The position numbers and the translations under genes were made by a program. The notes below the pieces were generated by a model, which ran no database searches, was not told the DNA's origin, and worked only from the letters and a program-made list of their open reading frames with translations. Positions 17,261 to 25,437 of a stretch of DNA of 64,000 nt are shown piece by piece. Origin of the DNA: an uncultured Alistipes sp. (GTDB lineage Bacteria; Bacteroidota; Bacteroidia; Bacteroidales; Rikenellaceae); NCBI GenBank assembly GCA_947623965.1, contig CANQIF010000005.1, positions 1 to 64,000 of the forward strand. The letters are read 5' to 3'. Every line of letters starts with the position of its first letter. The stretch's first letter is position 1.

Positions 17261-18065
17261 GCGGCTGCACGCGGTTTTTTTCGGAAGCAGGCGTTCGCTT
17301 CTTTTCCTGCCTCGGCCCCCTCCCTACGGATTCGGCCTCCGACTTTCGGAAAAAGATCGTTCGCTTCCTCCCTCCCTCGGCATCTCCCCCAAGTTAGGTT
17401 CGACGACCTTCGGATTTTCAGAAACGGGCGTTCTCACGCTTCTTTTCCTGCCTCGGCCCCCTCCCAACGGGTTCGGCCCTCGGCTTTCGGAAAAAGATCG
17501 TTCACTTCCCTCCTCCCTCGGCATCTTCCCAAGTTAGGTTCGACGGCCCCCGGATTTTCAGAAACGGGCGTCCTCGCGCATCTTTTCCTGCCTCGGCCCC
17601 CTCCTACGGATCCGGCTTCCGGCTTTCGGAAAAAGATCGTTCGCACCCCTCTCCCCTCGGCATCTTCCCCAAGCAGGTTCGACGACCCTCGGATTTTCAG
17701 AAACGGGCGTTCTCACGCATCTTTTCCTGCCTCGGCCCTCTCCCTACGGATTCGGCCTCCGACTTTCGGAAAAAGATCGTTCGCTTCCTCCCTCCCTCGG
17801 CGTCTCCCCCAAGTTAGGTTCGACGACCCTCGGACTTTCAGAAACGAGCGTTCTCACGCATCTTTTCCTGCCTCGGCCCCTCCCAATGGGTTCGGTCCCT
17901 CGGCTTTCGGAAAAAGTTCGTTCGCTTCCCTCCTCCCTCGGCATCTTCCCTCCCCAAGTTAGGTTCGACGACCTTCGGATTTTCAGAAACGGGCGTTCTC
18001 ACGCTTCTTTTCCTGCCTCGGCCCCTTCCTACGGATTCGGCCCCTCGGCTGTTTGAAAACGGGCG
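17261..18065. repeat. Tandem array of a 140-bp unit between rplL and rpoB
   Basis: The word AAGTTAGGTTCGACGAC (one copy AAGCAGGTTCGACGAC) recurs at 17391, 17531, 17671, 17811 and 17956, giving spacings of 140, 140, 140 and 145 bases. Each unit also has TTTCAGAAACGGGCGTTCTC, CTTTTCCTGCCTCGG and TTTCGGAAAAAGATCGTTCG. The copies are similar but not identical. A 140-base period does not preserve a reading frame, so these are not protein repeats. The flanks to 17,044 and 18,550 are GC-rich degenerate sequence without a gene. Confidence 0.9.
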
Positions 18066-18552
18066 TTTGCGGGCGGCCTCCTCTGGAACGGCAGGCCGCG
18101 GGCGGCGGGCGGTGCCGCAAAGCGCGGAGGGCTGCCCTCGGACAGCCACAACGCTGCGGCGGCGGTACGCGCCGATCGGAGAGCCCGATGCCGGGATTCA
18201 CTCTGCGACCGATGAGAATGCGTCGTTACCGCAAGGTTTCGGAAGCGGTTCAGCGGCCGGACGTCCTGTCGACGCCGCACCGCCCGGTTCGGCAGCCGCA
18301 CGTCCCGCCGACGTCGCGCCGCCCGGCTCCTCTGCCGCCGGCCTCCGTCCCGGAAGCATCGCCCTTCCCGGCCGGTCCGGAGCTCCCGAACCGCGGCGCG
18401 CACGCTGCACGCACCGCCTCGGGGACCCGTCCCGGCTCCGAAAGGAGCGCCGCCTCCGCGACCCAACGCCGCGCGACTCTCCGGAACCGCTCCGGTGCAG
18501 GGATCCGCCGGCCGAAAAGCGCACTTAAGGCGCTTTCGGGGCGTATCGCCGC

Positions 18553-18637
18553 AAAAAAAAGAGGGACGACAAACCGTCGCCCCGTCTTTAGACCAAGAAA
18601 AGGCATAGAGCTCACCGCCCGCGGCGGCAGCTCTATA
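18553..18637 (-). terminator. Double terminator after rplL
   Basis: Reading the minus strand, a hairpin at 18637-18605 (ATAGAGCT/AGCTCTAT outer stem, CCGCC/GGCGG inner stem) is followed by a second at 18583-18563 (GGGGCGAC with GTCGTCCC) and a run of eight Ts (18560-18553). The second is a textbook intrinsic terminator and should separate rplL from rpoB. Confidence 0.85.
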
Positions 18638-18672
18638 CCCTATCGTTCGGGGCTTCGAGTAGCCGGAAAAGA

Positions 18673-19047
18673 CTACTTCAGCTCGACCTCGGCGCCGGCC
18701 TCTTCGAGCTGGCCCTTGATCGACTCGGCCTCCTCCTTCGAGACACCCTCCTTCACGGCCTTCGGTGCGCCGTCTACGAGAGCCTTGGCGTCGCCCAGCG
18801 ACAGGCCGGCGATCTCCTTCACGGCCTTGATCACCTGGAGCTTGGCCTGACCGGCGTTCTTCAGGATCACGTCGAACGTCGACTTCTCGGCAGGAGCGGC
18901 AGCCTCAGCGGCAGCAGGCGCTGCAACGGCTACTGCGGCAGCGGCCGGCTCGATGCCATACTCCTCCTTGAGGATCTGAGCGAGTTCGTTTACCTCGGTA
19001 ACCTTCAGGTTTACCAGTTCTTCAGCAAGTTTCTTTACGTCTGCCAT
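18673..19047 (-). CDS. rplL: Ribosomal protein bL12 (L7/L12)
   Basis: 124 residues. The N-terminal dimerisation helix (about 1-35) is followed by an Ala/Pro-rich hinge (about 36-55) and the conserved C-terminal domain with [19 protein letters not shown] and [16 protein letters not shown]. It forms the flexible ribosomal stalk that recruits translation GTPases. It starts 40 bp after rplJ and is followed by a double terminator. Confidence 0.98.
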   Translation of the reverse strand: MADVKKLAEELVNLKVTEVNELAQILKEEYGIEPAAAAVAVAAPAAAEAAAPAEKSTFDVILKNAGQAKLQVIKAVKEIAGLSLGDAKALVDGAPKAVKEGVSKEEAESIKGQLEEAGAEVELK

Positions 19048-19087
19048 AGTTGTAACTTATTAAATTTTGTTTGTTTCTTTGTGTGAA

Positions 19088-19612
19088 TTAATTGTTTCTC
19101 GATTCGAGCGTCTTCACGAGGCCCGCAATCTTCTGACCTGCGCTCGCCTGAAGAGCCGAAATGACGTTCTTCGCAGGCGACTGGAGCAGTGCCACGATAT
19201 CGGCGATGAGCTCTTCGCGCGACTTGATGTTGCACAGCGCGTCGATCTTGTCGTCACCGACGTATACCCCGCCTTCGGCGAACGCCGCCTTCAGAACGGG
19301 CTTGTCCGAACCTTTGCGGAACTCCTTGATGAGCACCGCGGGCGCTTTCGCCACCTGCGTGAACATCACCGAGGTCGAACCTTCGAGGGTCTTTACCAAA
19401 TCGGCATCCGCCTCCTCCACCTTCTCCAAAGCCTTCGTGAAAAGCGTGTTCTTCACCACGACCAGCTTGATCTCCTTCTCGAAGCACTTGCGGCGCAGGG
19501 CAGCGGTCTGCTCGGCGTTCAGCGCCTCGATGTCGGTGATGTAGAAGTGAGGATATGCACGGAGCTGCTCGGCCAGGTTGTCAATAACAACCGCTTTTTC
19601 TTCCTTTGTCAT
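19088..19612 (-). CDS. rplJ: Ribosomal protein uL10
   Basis: 174 residues. It anchors L7/L12 dimers to the 23S rRNA. The N-terminal rRNA-binding domain includes FYITDIEALNAEQ and VVVKNTLFTKALE; the C-terminal helix that binds L12 is SALQASAGQKIAGLVKTL. It lies between rplA (18 bp upstream) and rplL in the normal order. In many bacteria uL10 with L12 represses its own mRNA; I did not identify that leader here. Confidence 0.97.
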   Translation of the reverse strand: MTKEEKAVVIDNLAEQLRAYPHFYITDIEALNAEQTAALRRKCFEKEIKLVVVKNTLFTKALEKVEEADADLVKTLEGSTSVMFTQVAKAPAVLIKEFRKGSDKPVLKAAFAEGGVYVGDDKIDALCNIKSREELIADIVALLQSPAKNVISALQASAGQKIAGLVKTLESRNN

Positions 19613-19630
19613 CTCTTACGTTCCTCCTTC

Positions 19631-20329
19631 TTATTTGGTTTCTACTGATTTGGAATCGATCTGCAGTCCGGGGCTCATCGTGGTCGAGAGATAGATACTC
19701 TTCACATAAGAACCTTTTGCAGCAGCCGGTTTGAGCTTGATGATCGTATTGAGCACCTCCTTGGCGTTGTCGGCGATCTGCTCGGCCGTGAACGAGATCT
19801 TGCCGACCGACGTGTGGATGATACCGAACTTGTCGACCTTGAAGTCGATCTTGCCGGCCTTCACGTCCTTGACGGCCTTCGCCACGTCCATCGTCACCGT
19901 ACCCGTCTTGGGGTTCGGCATCAGGCCGCGCGGCCCCAGAATACGGCCCAGCGAACCGACCTTGCCCATCACGTTCGGCGTACAGATAATCACATCGACA
20001 TCCGTCCAACCGCCCTTGATCTTGTCTACATACTCGTCCAGTCCGACGAAGTCGGCGCCGGCAGCCTGGGCATCGGCCTCCTTCTCGGGGGTGCAGAGCA
20101 CCAGCACGCGGACCACCTTGCCCGTACCGTGGGGCAGCGTCACCACGCCGCGAACCATCTGGTTCGCCTTGCGCGGATCGACACCCAGACGGACATCGAC
20201 GTCGACCGAAGCATCGAACTTCGTGAAAGTGATCTCCTTCAGAAGAGCGGCAGCCTCCGCGAGCTTGTAGGCCTTCCCGGCCTCCACCTTGGCGAGGGCA
20301 TTCTTTTGATTTTTCGTCAACTTACTCAT
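19631..20329 (-). CDS. rplA: Ribosomal protein uL1
   Basis: 232 residues, typical length. It binds 23S rRNA at the L1 stalk and helps release deacylated tRNA. Family landmarks are [35 protein letters not shown] and [15 protein letters not shown]. It starts 8 bp after rplK. Confidence 0.98.
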   Translation of the reverse strand: MSKLTKNQKNALAKVEAGKAYKLAEAAALLKEITFTKFDASVDVDVRLGVDPRKANQMVRGVVTLPHGTGKVVRVLVLCTPEKEADAQAAGADFVGLDEYVDKIKGGWTDVDVIICTPNVMGKVGSLGRILGPRGLMPNPKTGTVTMDVAKAVKDVKAGKIDFKVDKFGIIHTSVGKISFTAEQIADNAKEVLNTIIKLKPAAAKGSYVKSIYLSTTMSPGLQIDSKSVETK

Positions 20330-20337
20330 CTTCTTCT

Positions 20338-20778
20338 TTACTTGTTGGGAAACTCACCGACGACACTGATACCCATACTGCGGGCGGTACCGGCAACCAT
20401 GCGCATCGCAGACTCGATCGTAAAGCAGTTCATATCCGGCATCTTCTCCTGCGCAATCTCGCGCACCTGGTCCCACGTTACCTGCGCGACCTTCGTGCGG
20501 TTCGGCTGCGCCGAGCCCTTGTCCGTCTTGGCTGCTTGCTTGAGCTGAATAGCTACAGGCGGCTGTTTTACAACAAAGTCGAACGACTTGTCGCTGTAAA
20601 CCGTGATGATGACCGGAAGAACCTTGCCGGCCTTGTCCTGCGTACGGGCATTGAACTGCTTGCAGAAGTCCATGATATTGACTCCCTTGGAACCCAATGC
20701 CGGACCGACCGGGGGCGAAGGATTTGCGGCACCACCTTTGATCTGCAATTTAATAAATGCAGCAACCTCTTTTGCCAT
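20338..20778 (-). CDS. rplK: Ribosomal protein uL11
   Basis: 146 residues. It binds the GTPase-associated centre of 23S rRNA together with uL10. The N-terminal part has [20 protein letters not shown] and [16 protein letters not shown]; the C-terminal rRNA-binding domain ends with [14 protein letters not shown]. It follows nusG by 12 bp. Confidence 0.98.
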   Translation of the reverse strand: MAKEVAAFIKLQIKGGAANPSPPVGPALGSKGVNIMDFCKQFNARTQDKAGKVLPVIITVYSDKSFDFVVKQPPVAIQLKQAAKTDKGSAQPNRTKVAQVTWDQVREIAQEKMPDMNCFTIESAMRMVAGTARSMGISVVGEFPNK

Positions 20779-20790
20779 AGTTTTCCTTTG

Positions 20791-21354
20791 TTAATTTTCT
20801 TTTTCTACTTGTGTGAAACTCAACTCCATCGGAGTTTTGCGCCCGAATATCTTCACCGATACCGTGAGTTTCTTGCGCCCGTTGTCGACAGCCTCGATGG
20901 TGCCCTGGAAGCTTGAGAAAGGCCCCTCGGTGACCTTGACGGTCTCGCCGGCGAAAAACGGTGTTTCGAGCTCCTCCTCCTTCTCGCTCATCTCATCGAC
21001 GCGGCCCAGAATGCGGGCCACCTCCTGCGGACGGAGCGGAGCCGCCTGCATCTTGCGGCCCTCCTCCTTCGTTTCGCCGAGAAAACCGAGTACGTGAGGA
21101 ATGTTGCGGATAATCATAGGAATCTGACCTACCAAAGCCGCCTCCACCAGGACATAACCCGGATAGGAGACCTTCTCTTTGGAGATCTTCTTGCCGTTGC
21201 GGATCGTATAATACTTCTCCGTCGGTATCAACACTTGCGATATATAGTCCTCGAGGTGGCCCAGGCGGATCTCCTTGTCGAGGTACTCCTTGACTTTTCC
21301 CTCCTTGCCGCCTGAAGCCCGCACGACATACCACTCTCTCTTAATCTCTTCCAT
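20791..21354 (-). CDS. nusG: Transcription elongation/antitermination factor NusG
   Basis: 187 residues. The NGN domain (WYVVRASGGKEGKVKEYLD, SYPGYVLVEAAL) binds the polymerase clamp. The C-terminal KOW domain (GETVKVTEGPFSSFQGTIEA) contacts Rho or ribosomal protein S10. Residues VPHVLGFLG-type (IPHVLGFLGETKEEG) match the family. It is placed between secE and rplK, the normal order. Confidence 0.97.
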   Translation of the reverse strand: MEEIKREWYVVRASGGKEGKVKEYLDKEIRLGHLEDYISQVLIPTEKYYTIRNGKKISKEKVSYPGYVLVEAALVGQIPMIIRNIPHVLGFLGETKEEGRKMQAAPLRPQEVARILGRVDEMSEKEEELETPFFAGETVKVTEGPFSSFQGTIEAVDNGRKKLTVSVKIFGRKTPMELSFTQVEKEN

Positions 21355-21375
21355 CGTTCGAACGGGAATTTGCGA

Positions 21376-21567
21376 TTAAAGATTGCCGAGCGTCTTGTAA
21401 ATCAAGCCCATGATGTTCTCGAACGTCAGGTCCATCGCCAGCACGACGATGGCGAAGATGGCCGAAGCCACCATCACGACGACCGTAGAACTCTGCAACT
21501 GGGGGAACGTCGGCCACGTCACCTTGTTTACAAGTTCGTTATAGGACTCTTTGATGTAATTGAACAT
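21376..21567 (-). CDS. secE: Preprotein translocase subunit SecE
   Basis: 63 residues, the short single-span form. Sequence YIKESYNELVNKVTWP is the conserved amphipathic segment, followed by one membrane helix (about 30-55). It is an essential part of the SecYEG channel in the inner membrane. It lies 21 bp ahead of nusG. Confidence 0.95.
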   Translation of the reverse strand: MFNYIKESYNELVNKVTWPTFPQLQSSTVVVMVASAIFAIVVLAMDLTFENIMGLIYKTLGNL

Positions 21568-21584
21568 ACTTTCCGATGCTTTTG

Positions 21585-21658
21585 TGGCAGGAGCAGAGAG
21601 ATTCGAACTCCCATCAACGGTTTTGGAGACCGCTATTCTACCCTTGAACTATGCTCCT
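21585..21658 (-). tRNA. tRNA-Trp (anticodon CCA)
   Basis: Acceptor AGGAGCA pairs with TGCTCCT; anticodon stem GCGGT/ACCGT carries loop CTCCAAA; the T arm is GGGAG TTCGAAT CTCTC. The 3' CCA is encoded. It lies between tuf and secE, as in many bacteria. Confidence 0.95.
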
Positions 21659-21718
21659 AAAAGGGGGAGGTTTTCGGGCGGTGCCTCCGCCTCCCCCGCT
21701 GTTGGGTCGTTCGAGCGC

Positions 21719-22906
21719 TTACTCGATGATCTTCAGGATCTGACCGGCGCCGACCGTACGGCCGCCCTCGCGGATGGCGAAGCGCAGACCCTCGTTCAGG
21801 GCGACGGGGTAGATCAGCTTCACGGTGATCGTCACGTGGTCGCCCGGCATCACCATATCGACACCTGCCGGCAGTGCGACCTCACCCGTTACGTCCATCG
21901 TACGCAGATAGAACTGGGGACGATAGTGGTTGTGGAACGGAGTGTGGCGGCCGCCCTCCTCCTTCTTCAGGATGTAGACCTCTGCCTGGAACTCGGTGTG
22001 CGGGGTAATCGAACCCGGCTTGGCAACGACCATACCGCGCTTTACCTCCTTCTTGTCGATACCGCGGAGCAGCAGACCTACGTTGTCGCCTGCCTCGCCC
22101 TCGTCGAGGAGCTTGCGGAACATCTCGACACCCGTGCAGGTCGACGTCAGCGTCTTCTCCTCGAGACCGATGATCTCGACGGGATCGCCCACGTGGATCA
22201 CACCCGTCTCGATACGGCCCGTAACGACGGTACCGCGGCCGGTGATCGAGAAGACGTCCTCGATAGGCATCAGGAAAGGCTTCTCGTTCTCACGCGCCGG
22301 GATGGGAATGTACTCGTCCACAGCATTCATGAGCTCCATCACCTTCTCCTCCCACTTCGGCTCGCCGTTCAGGGCGCCGAGGGCCGAACCGCGAATGATC
22401 GGGGCGTTGTCGCCGTCGAAGTCGTACTTCGAAAGCAGGTCGCGGACCTCCATCTCGACCAGGTCGAGCATCTCGGGATCGTCCACCATATCGCACTTGT
22501 TCAGGAAGACCACGATGCGCGGCACGTTCACCTGCTTGGCCAGCAGCACGTGCTCGTTCGTCTGGGGCATCGGGCCGTCCGTAGCGGCAACCACGAGGAT
22601 GGCACCGTCCATCTGGGCGGCACCCGTAACCATGTTCTTCACATAGTCGGCGTGGCCCGGGCAGTCGACGTGTGCATAGTGGCGGTTGGCCGTCTGGTAC
22701 TCGACGTGCGCCGTGTTGATCGTGATACCGCGCTCCTTCTCCTCGGGGGCGTTGTCGATCGAATCGAACGAACGGAGCTCCGACAGACCGGCCTTGGCCA
22801 GCACGGTGGTGATGGCGGCCGTCAGGGTCGTCTTACCGTGGTCTACGTGACCGATGGTACCGATGTTCACATGCGGTTTCGAACGGTCGAATTTTTCTTT
22901 TGCCAT
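21719..22906 (-). CDS. tuf: Elongation factor Tu
   Basis: 395 residues. It delivers aminoacyl-tRNA to the ribosome using GTP. The P loop is GHVDHGKT (residues 19-26), with [12 protein letters not shown] and NKCD as further G motifs and GTVVTGRIE in domain 2. It sits downstream of tRNA-Thr, -Tyr and -Gly and upstream of tRNA-Trp and secE, the conserved tufB-type order. A gap of about 420 bases separates it from tRNA-Gly. Confidence 0.99.
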   Translation of the reverse strand: MAKEKFDRSKPHVNIGTIGHVDHGKTTLTAAITTVLAKAGLSELRSFDSIDNAPEEKERGITINTAHVEYQTANRHYAHVDCPGHADYVKNMVTGAAQMDGAILVVAATDGPMPQTNEHVLLAKQVNVPRIVVFLNKCDMVDDPEMLDLVEMEVRDLLSKYDFDGDNAPIIRGSALGALNGEPKWEEKVMELMNAVDEYIPIPARENEKPFLMPIEDVFSITGRGTVVTGRIETGVIHVGDPVEIIGLEEKTLTSTCTGVEMFRKLLDEGEAGDNVGLLLRGIDKKEVKRGMVVAKPGSITPHTEFQAEVYILKKEEGGRHTPFHNHYRPQFYLRTMDVTGEVALPAGVDMVMPGDHVTITVKLIYPVALNEGLRFAIREGGRTVGAGQILKIIE

Positions 22907-22939
22907 AATCGTATAAGTTTTAAAGTATATAAAATGCTT

Positions 22940-23320
22940 TTTTGTTTTGTTTCTGCTGCCGGCGGCAGCGCTGTTTTCATCCAGCCCGCTTGGCGTTTCC
23001 GGCTGCCGGGCCCGCCCCGCTTCAACAGCCGGGCCCGTTGTTCTCAGCGGGCGGCATCGGCTTGCTTCGGCCTCTGTTGTCTTCAGCGGACGGCTGCCGC
23101 CTTATCAATGCCGGCTCCGGCTTGCTTCGGCCACGCTTGTTTTCAGCTGCCGGCCTCACCTTAACCGGCCCCGTTGTTTCCGGCTGCAGGCATTGCCTTG
23201 TTCCTGCCCCGTCCTTTTCAATGGCCAGCCACCGTCGTTTTCAGCAGGCAGCATCGGTTTGTTTCGGCCTCTCCTGTTTTCAGCGGGCGGTCGCCACCTT
23301 ATTTCAACGGCCGGCCCCGG
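22940..23320. repeat. Degenerate GC-rich repeats between tRNA-Gly and tuf
   Basis: There is no gene. Words such as GGCTTGCTTCGGCC, TTTTCAGCGGGCGGC and CCGGCTGC recur irregularly at roughly 60-70 base steps. The region lies inside the tRNA-tuf transcription unit, so it is probably transcribed as the tuf leader. Confidence 0.6.
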
Positions 23321-23325
23321 CGTAG

Positions 23326-23398
23326 AGCGGAAGACGAGGCTCAAACTCGCGACCCTCAGCTTGGAAGGCTGATGCTCTATCAACTGAGCTACTTCCGC
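23326..23398 (-). tRNA. tRNA-Gly (anticodon TCC)
   Basis: Acceptor GCGGAAG/CTTCCGC, D arm GCTC/GAGC, anticodon stem TCAGC/GCTGA with loop CTTCCAA, and T loop TTTGAGC. CCA is not encoded. It is part of the Thr-Tyr-Gly-tuf cluster. Confidence 0.94.
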
Positions 23399-23574
23399 AA
23401 AAACAGACCGCATCAGAGTCCGCACTGCCCCTCTCCGACGACACAAGGGCGGCTTTCCCCGAAAGTCCCCTCTCCTGCAGGCCTCCCTCGGAGAGGCTCT
23501 GCCTGCCCCCCCCCGAAGAGGAGCCTCCGTTTGTCGCCCGGGGTTTTGCAACTCCAACCGGCACTCTTTTTTTA

Positions 23575-23660
23575 TGGTGGGAAGTGATGGATTCGAACCA
23601 CCGAAGGCATAAGCCAGCAGATTTACAGTCTGCCCCATTTGGCCACTCTGGTAACTTCCC
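23575..23660 (-). tRNA. tRNA-Tyr (anticodon GTA)
   Basis: A class II tRNA with a long variable arm. Acceptor GGGAAGT/ACTTCCC, anticodon stem GCAGA/TCTGC with loop CTGTAAA, and T arm with TTCGAAT. The 3' CCA is encoded at 23577-23575. Confidence 0.95.
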
Positions 23661-23706
23661 AAATCAATCGTTCGCTGCTGCTCCGTCCGTCGTCCTTTCG
23701 ACCCTG

Positions 23707-23779
23707 AGCCGATGGAGGGACTCGAACCCACGGCCGCCTGATTACAAATCAAGTGCTCTGCCAACTGAGCTACATCGGC
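23707..23779 (-). tRNA. tRNA-Thr (anticodon TGT)
   Basis: Acceptor GCCGATG/CATCGGC, D arm GCTC/GAGC, anticodon loop TTTGTAA, and T arm GTGGG TTCGAGT CCCTC. It is the first gene of the tRNA-tuf transcription unit, 21 bases from a strong promoter. Confidence 0.95.
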
Positions 23780-23799
23780 AATTTTAACCGTTCGGATTG

Positions 23800-23830
23800 C
23801 AAAAGTAGGCATAAAAAATTTACCGTCAAA
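23800..23830 (-). promoter_or_regulatory. Promoter of the tRNA-tuf-secE-nusG-rpl unit
   Basis: On the minus strand TTTG (23830-23827), 19 bases, then TACTTTTG (23807-23800), an exact match to the Bacteroidota consensus with an AT-rich upstream region. It is 21 bases before tRNA-Thr. Confidence 0.88.
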
Positions 23831-24109
23831 ATATTTCGCGATAAATTTTTCATTTTTCTCGCTTCAAAGAGCCCCGATCCCGCAGCGGCTGCAATGTTTG
23901 CACGATCGCAGGCGAAATCGGGTGCGAAGATAATACAAAGCCGGCAAATAACAAATTTTTTCATCGAAAAAAAGTGGATACGGGCCGGCCGGCTGCCGGT
24001 AAATCCCCGCCGGCTGCGGCTATATAAATAGGTGCGCCCGCGGAAGGGAGCCGAAGGACGACCGGACCGGGAAGCCGTGGCGACAAGGGGATGGCAGCGA
24101 AGGGACGCC

Positions 24110-24245
24110 CGAGGAGGGCACCGAGCGCGGAGGGGCGAGCGCGGAGGGGCGAGCGCAGAGGGGCGAGCGCGGAGGGGCGAGCGCAGAGGGGCGAGCGCGG
24201 AGAGAGTGCGCGGAGGGGCGAGCGCGGAGAGAGAGCCGAGGGGCG
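24110..24245. repeat. Short tandem array, about 15-bp unit
   Basis: GGGGCGAGCGCGGAG and its A variant (GCGCAGAG) repeat about seven times just past the cydB stop. The rest of the gap from 23,831 to 24,278 has no gene. Confidence 0.85.
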
Positions 24246-24278
24246 GCCGTATAACAGCGGCCGCCCCTTCCGCTCCTA

Positions 24279-25430
24279 TTAATATTGGTGTCCGCCGCCG
24301 CGCAGCTCCTCGCGGGAGATCGGCGTCCGGTTGATCGCGCGCCAGGCATACCAGATGTAGGCCGCGACGAAGGGGATCAGCAGCGACACCCAGCTCATCA
24401 CCGTCAGCGTAAAGCGGCTCGACGAGGAGTTGCGGATCGTGAGCGACGACTGCAGATCGACGAGCGACGGGTAGTAGGCCGTATCGCCCCACCCGGCCGT
24501 CAGCAGCAGCCCCGTGACGGCGAGGATCGTCCCCGCGCCGCCGTACCAGACGGCATCGCGCCGGCCGCACCAGCCGCGGCCGATGCTCCAGAGCACCAGC
24601 ACCGCCCCGCCGAGCAGCACGGCCGCCACCGCCGGCATCCGCAGCAGGTTGTGCAGGTATTTGTGCGGCTCGAGCGAGACGACGCCCGTCGCGGAATCGA
24701 CCGCCGCACCGTCGATGCACAGCAGCCAGCCCAGCCACACCACGAAGCAGCCGGCGAAGAGCGGCCCCACGAGCCGCAGACGCCGGCAGGCCCGCTCGCA
24801 AAGCACGGCATCGGCGACGTTGTTCAGGAAATACTCGCAGGCGAGCGTCATCGCCAGCAGCGCCACGGCAACGCCCAGCAAGAGGTTGTGGGGGTTCGCC
24901 ACGGCGTCGAGCCCGTGCCAGGGGGTGGCCCATTGCGAAATGACCGCCGCACCCCCCTCGCCGAGGTTGGCCAGATTGAGCCGGTCGACCGTAAAGGGCG
25001 CCCCCGTGAAGAGGGTCGAGACGGCCGTACCGAGCAGCAGCGGCCCGAGAATGCCGTTGACGAGCAGGAAAAGGTTGAAGGTCTTCTCGCCGAAGACGTT
25101 GGCCGGCTTACGCCGGTATTCGTAGGCGACGGCCTGCACGACGAAGACCAGCAGAATCGCCAGCCAGACATAGACCGCCCCGCCGAACGAAGTCGAGTAG
25201 AAGAGCGGGAACGAGGCGAAGAAGGCGCCGCCGAAGGTGACGAGCGTCGTAAAGGTGAACTCCCATTTGCGCCCCAGCGAGTTGACGAGCAGGTTGCGCT
25301 CCTCCGCCGTGCGGCCGAGGTCGTAGAGAAGGGCCTGTCCGCCCTGTACGAAGAGCAGAAAGACGAGCAGTGCGCCGAGCAGCGACACGAGCAGCCACCA
25401 ATAGTGCTGCAGGAAAGTCAAGGTATCCAT
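24279..25430 (-). CDS. cydB: Cytochrome bd ubiquinol/menaquinol oxidase subunit II
   Basis: 383 residues, strongly hydrophobic, with about eight to nine membrane helices. Matching segments include the N-terminal FLQHYWWLLVSLLGALLVFL, GQALLYDLGRTAEERNLLVN, and WVSLLIPFVAAYIWYAW near the C-terminus. It pairs with CydA in the inner membrane to reduce oxygen with high affinity, useful for an anaerobe facing traces of oxygen. The ATG at 25430 is used rather than the upstream open frame, which is CydA tail sequence read in another frame. It starts 7 bp after cydA. Confidence 0.95.
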   Translation of the reverse strand: MDTLTFLQHYWWLLVSLLGALLVFLLFVQGGQALLYDLGRTAEERNLLVNSLGRKWEFTFTTLVTFGGAFFASFPLFYSTSFGGAVYVWLAILLVFVVQAVAYEYRRKPANVFGEKTFNLFLLVNGILGPLLLGTAVSTLFTGAPFTVDRLNLANLGEGGAAVISQWATPWHGLDAVANPHNLLLGVAVALLAMTLACEYFLNNVADAVLCERACRRLRLVGPLFAGCFVVWLGWLLCIDGAAVDSATGVVSLEPHKYLHNLLRMPAVAAVLLGGAVLVLWSIGRGWCGRRDAVWYGGAGTILAVTGLLLTAGWGDTAYYPSLVDLQSSLTIRNSSSSRFTLTVMSWVSLLIPFVAAYIWYAWRAINRTPISREELRGGGHQY

Positions 25431-25437
25431 AAAGCGT

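Noticed and set aside
17219..17962. Apparent repeat-protein frame in the rplL-rpoB gap
   Set aside because: The unit is 140 bases, not a multiple of three, so the frame changes every unit; composition is non-coding.
17261..18065. CRISPR array
   Set aside because: Repeats are long, diverged and contiguous with no unique spacers of constant size, and there are no cas genes.
22942..23372. Open frames upstream of tuf
   Set aside because: They are GC-rich degenerate repeats overlapping tRNA-Gly, without start signals or domains.
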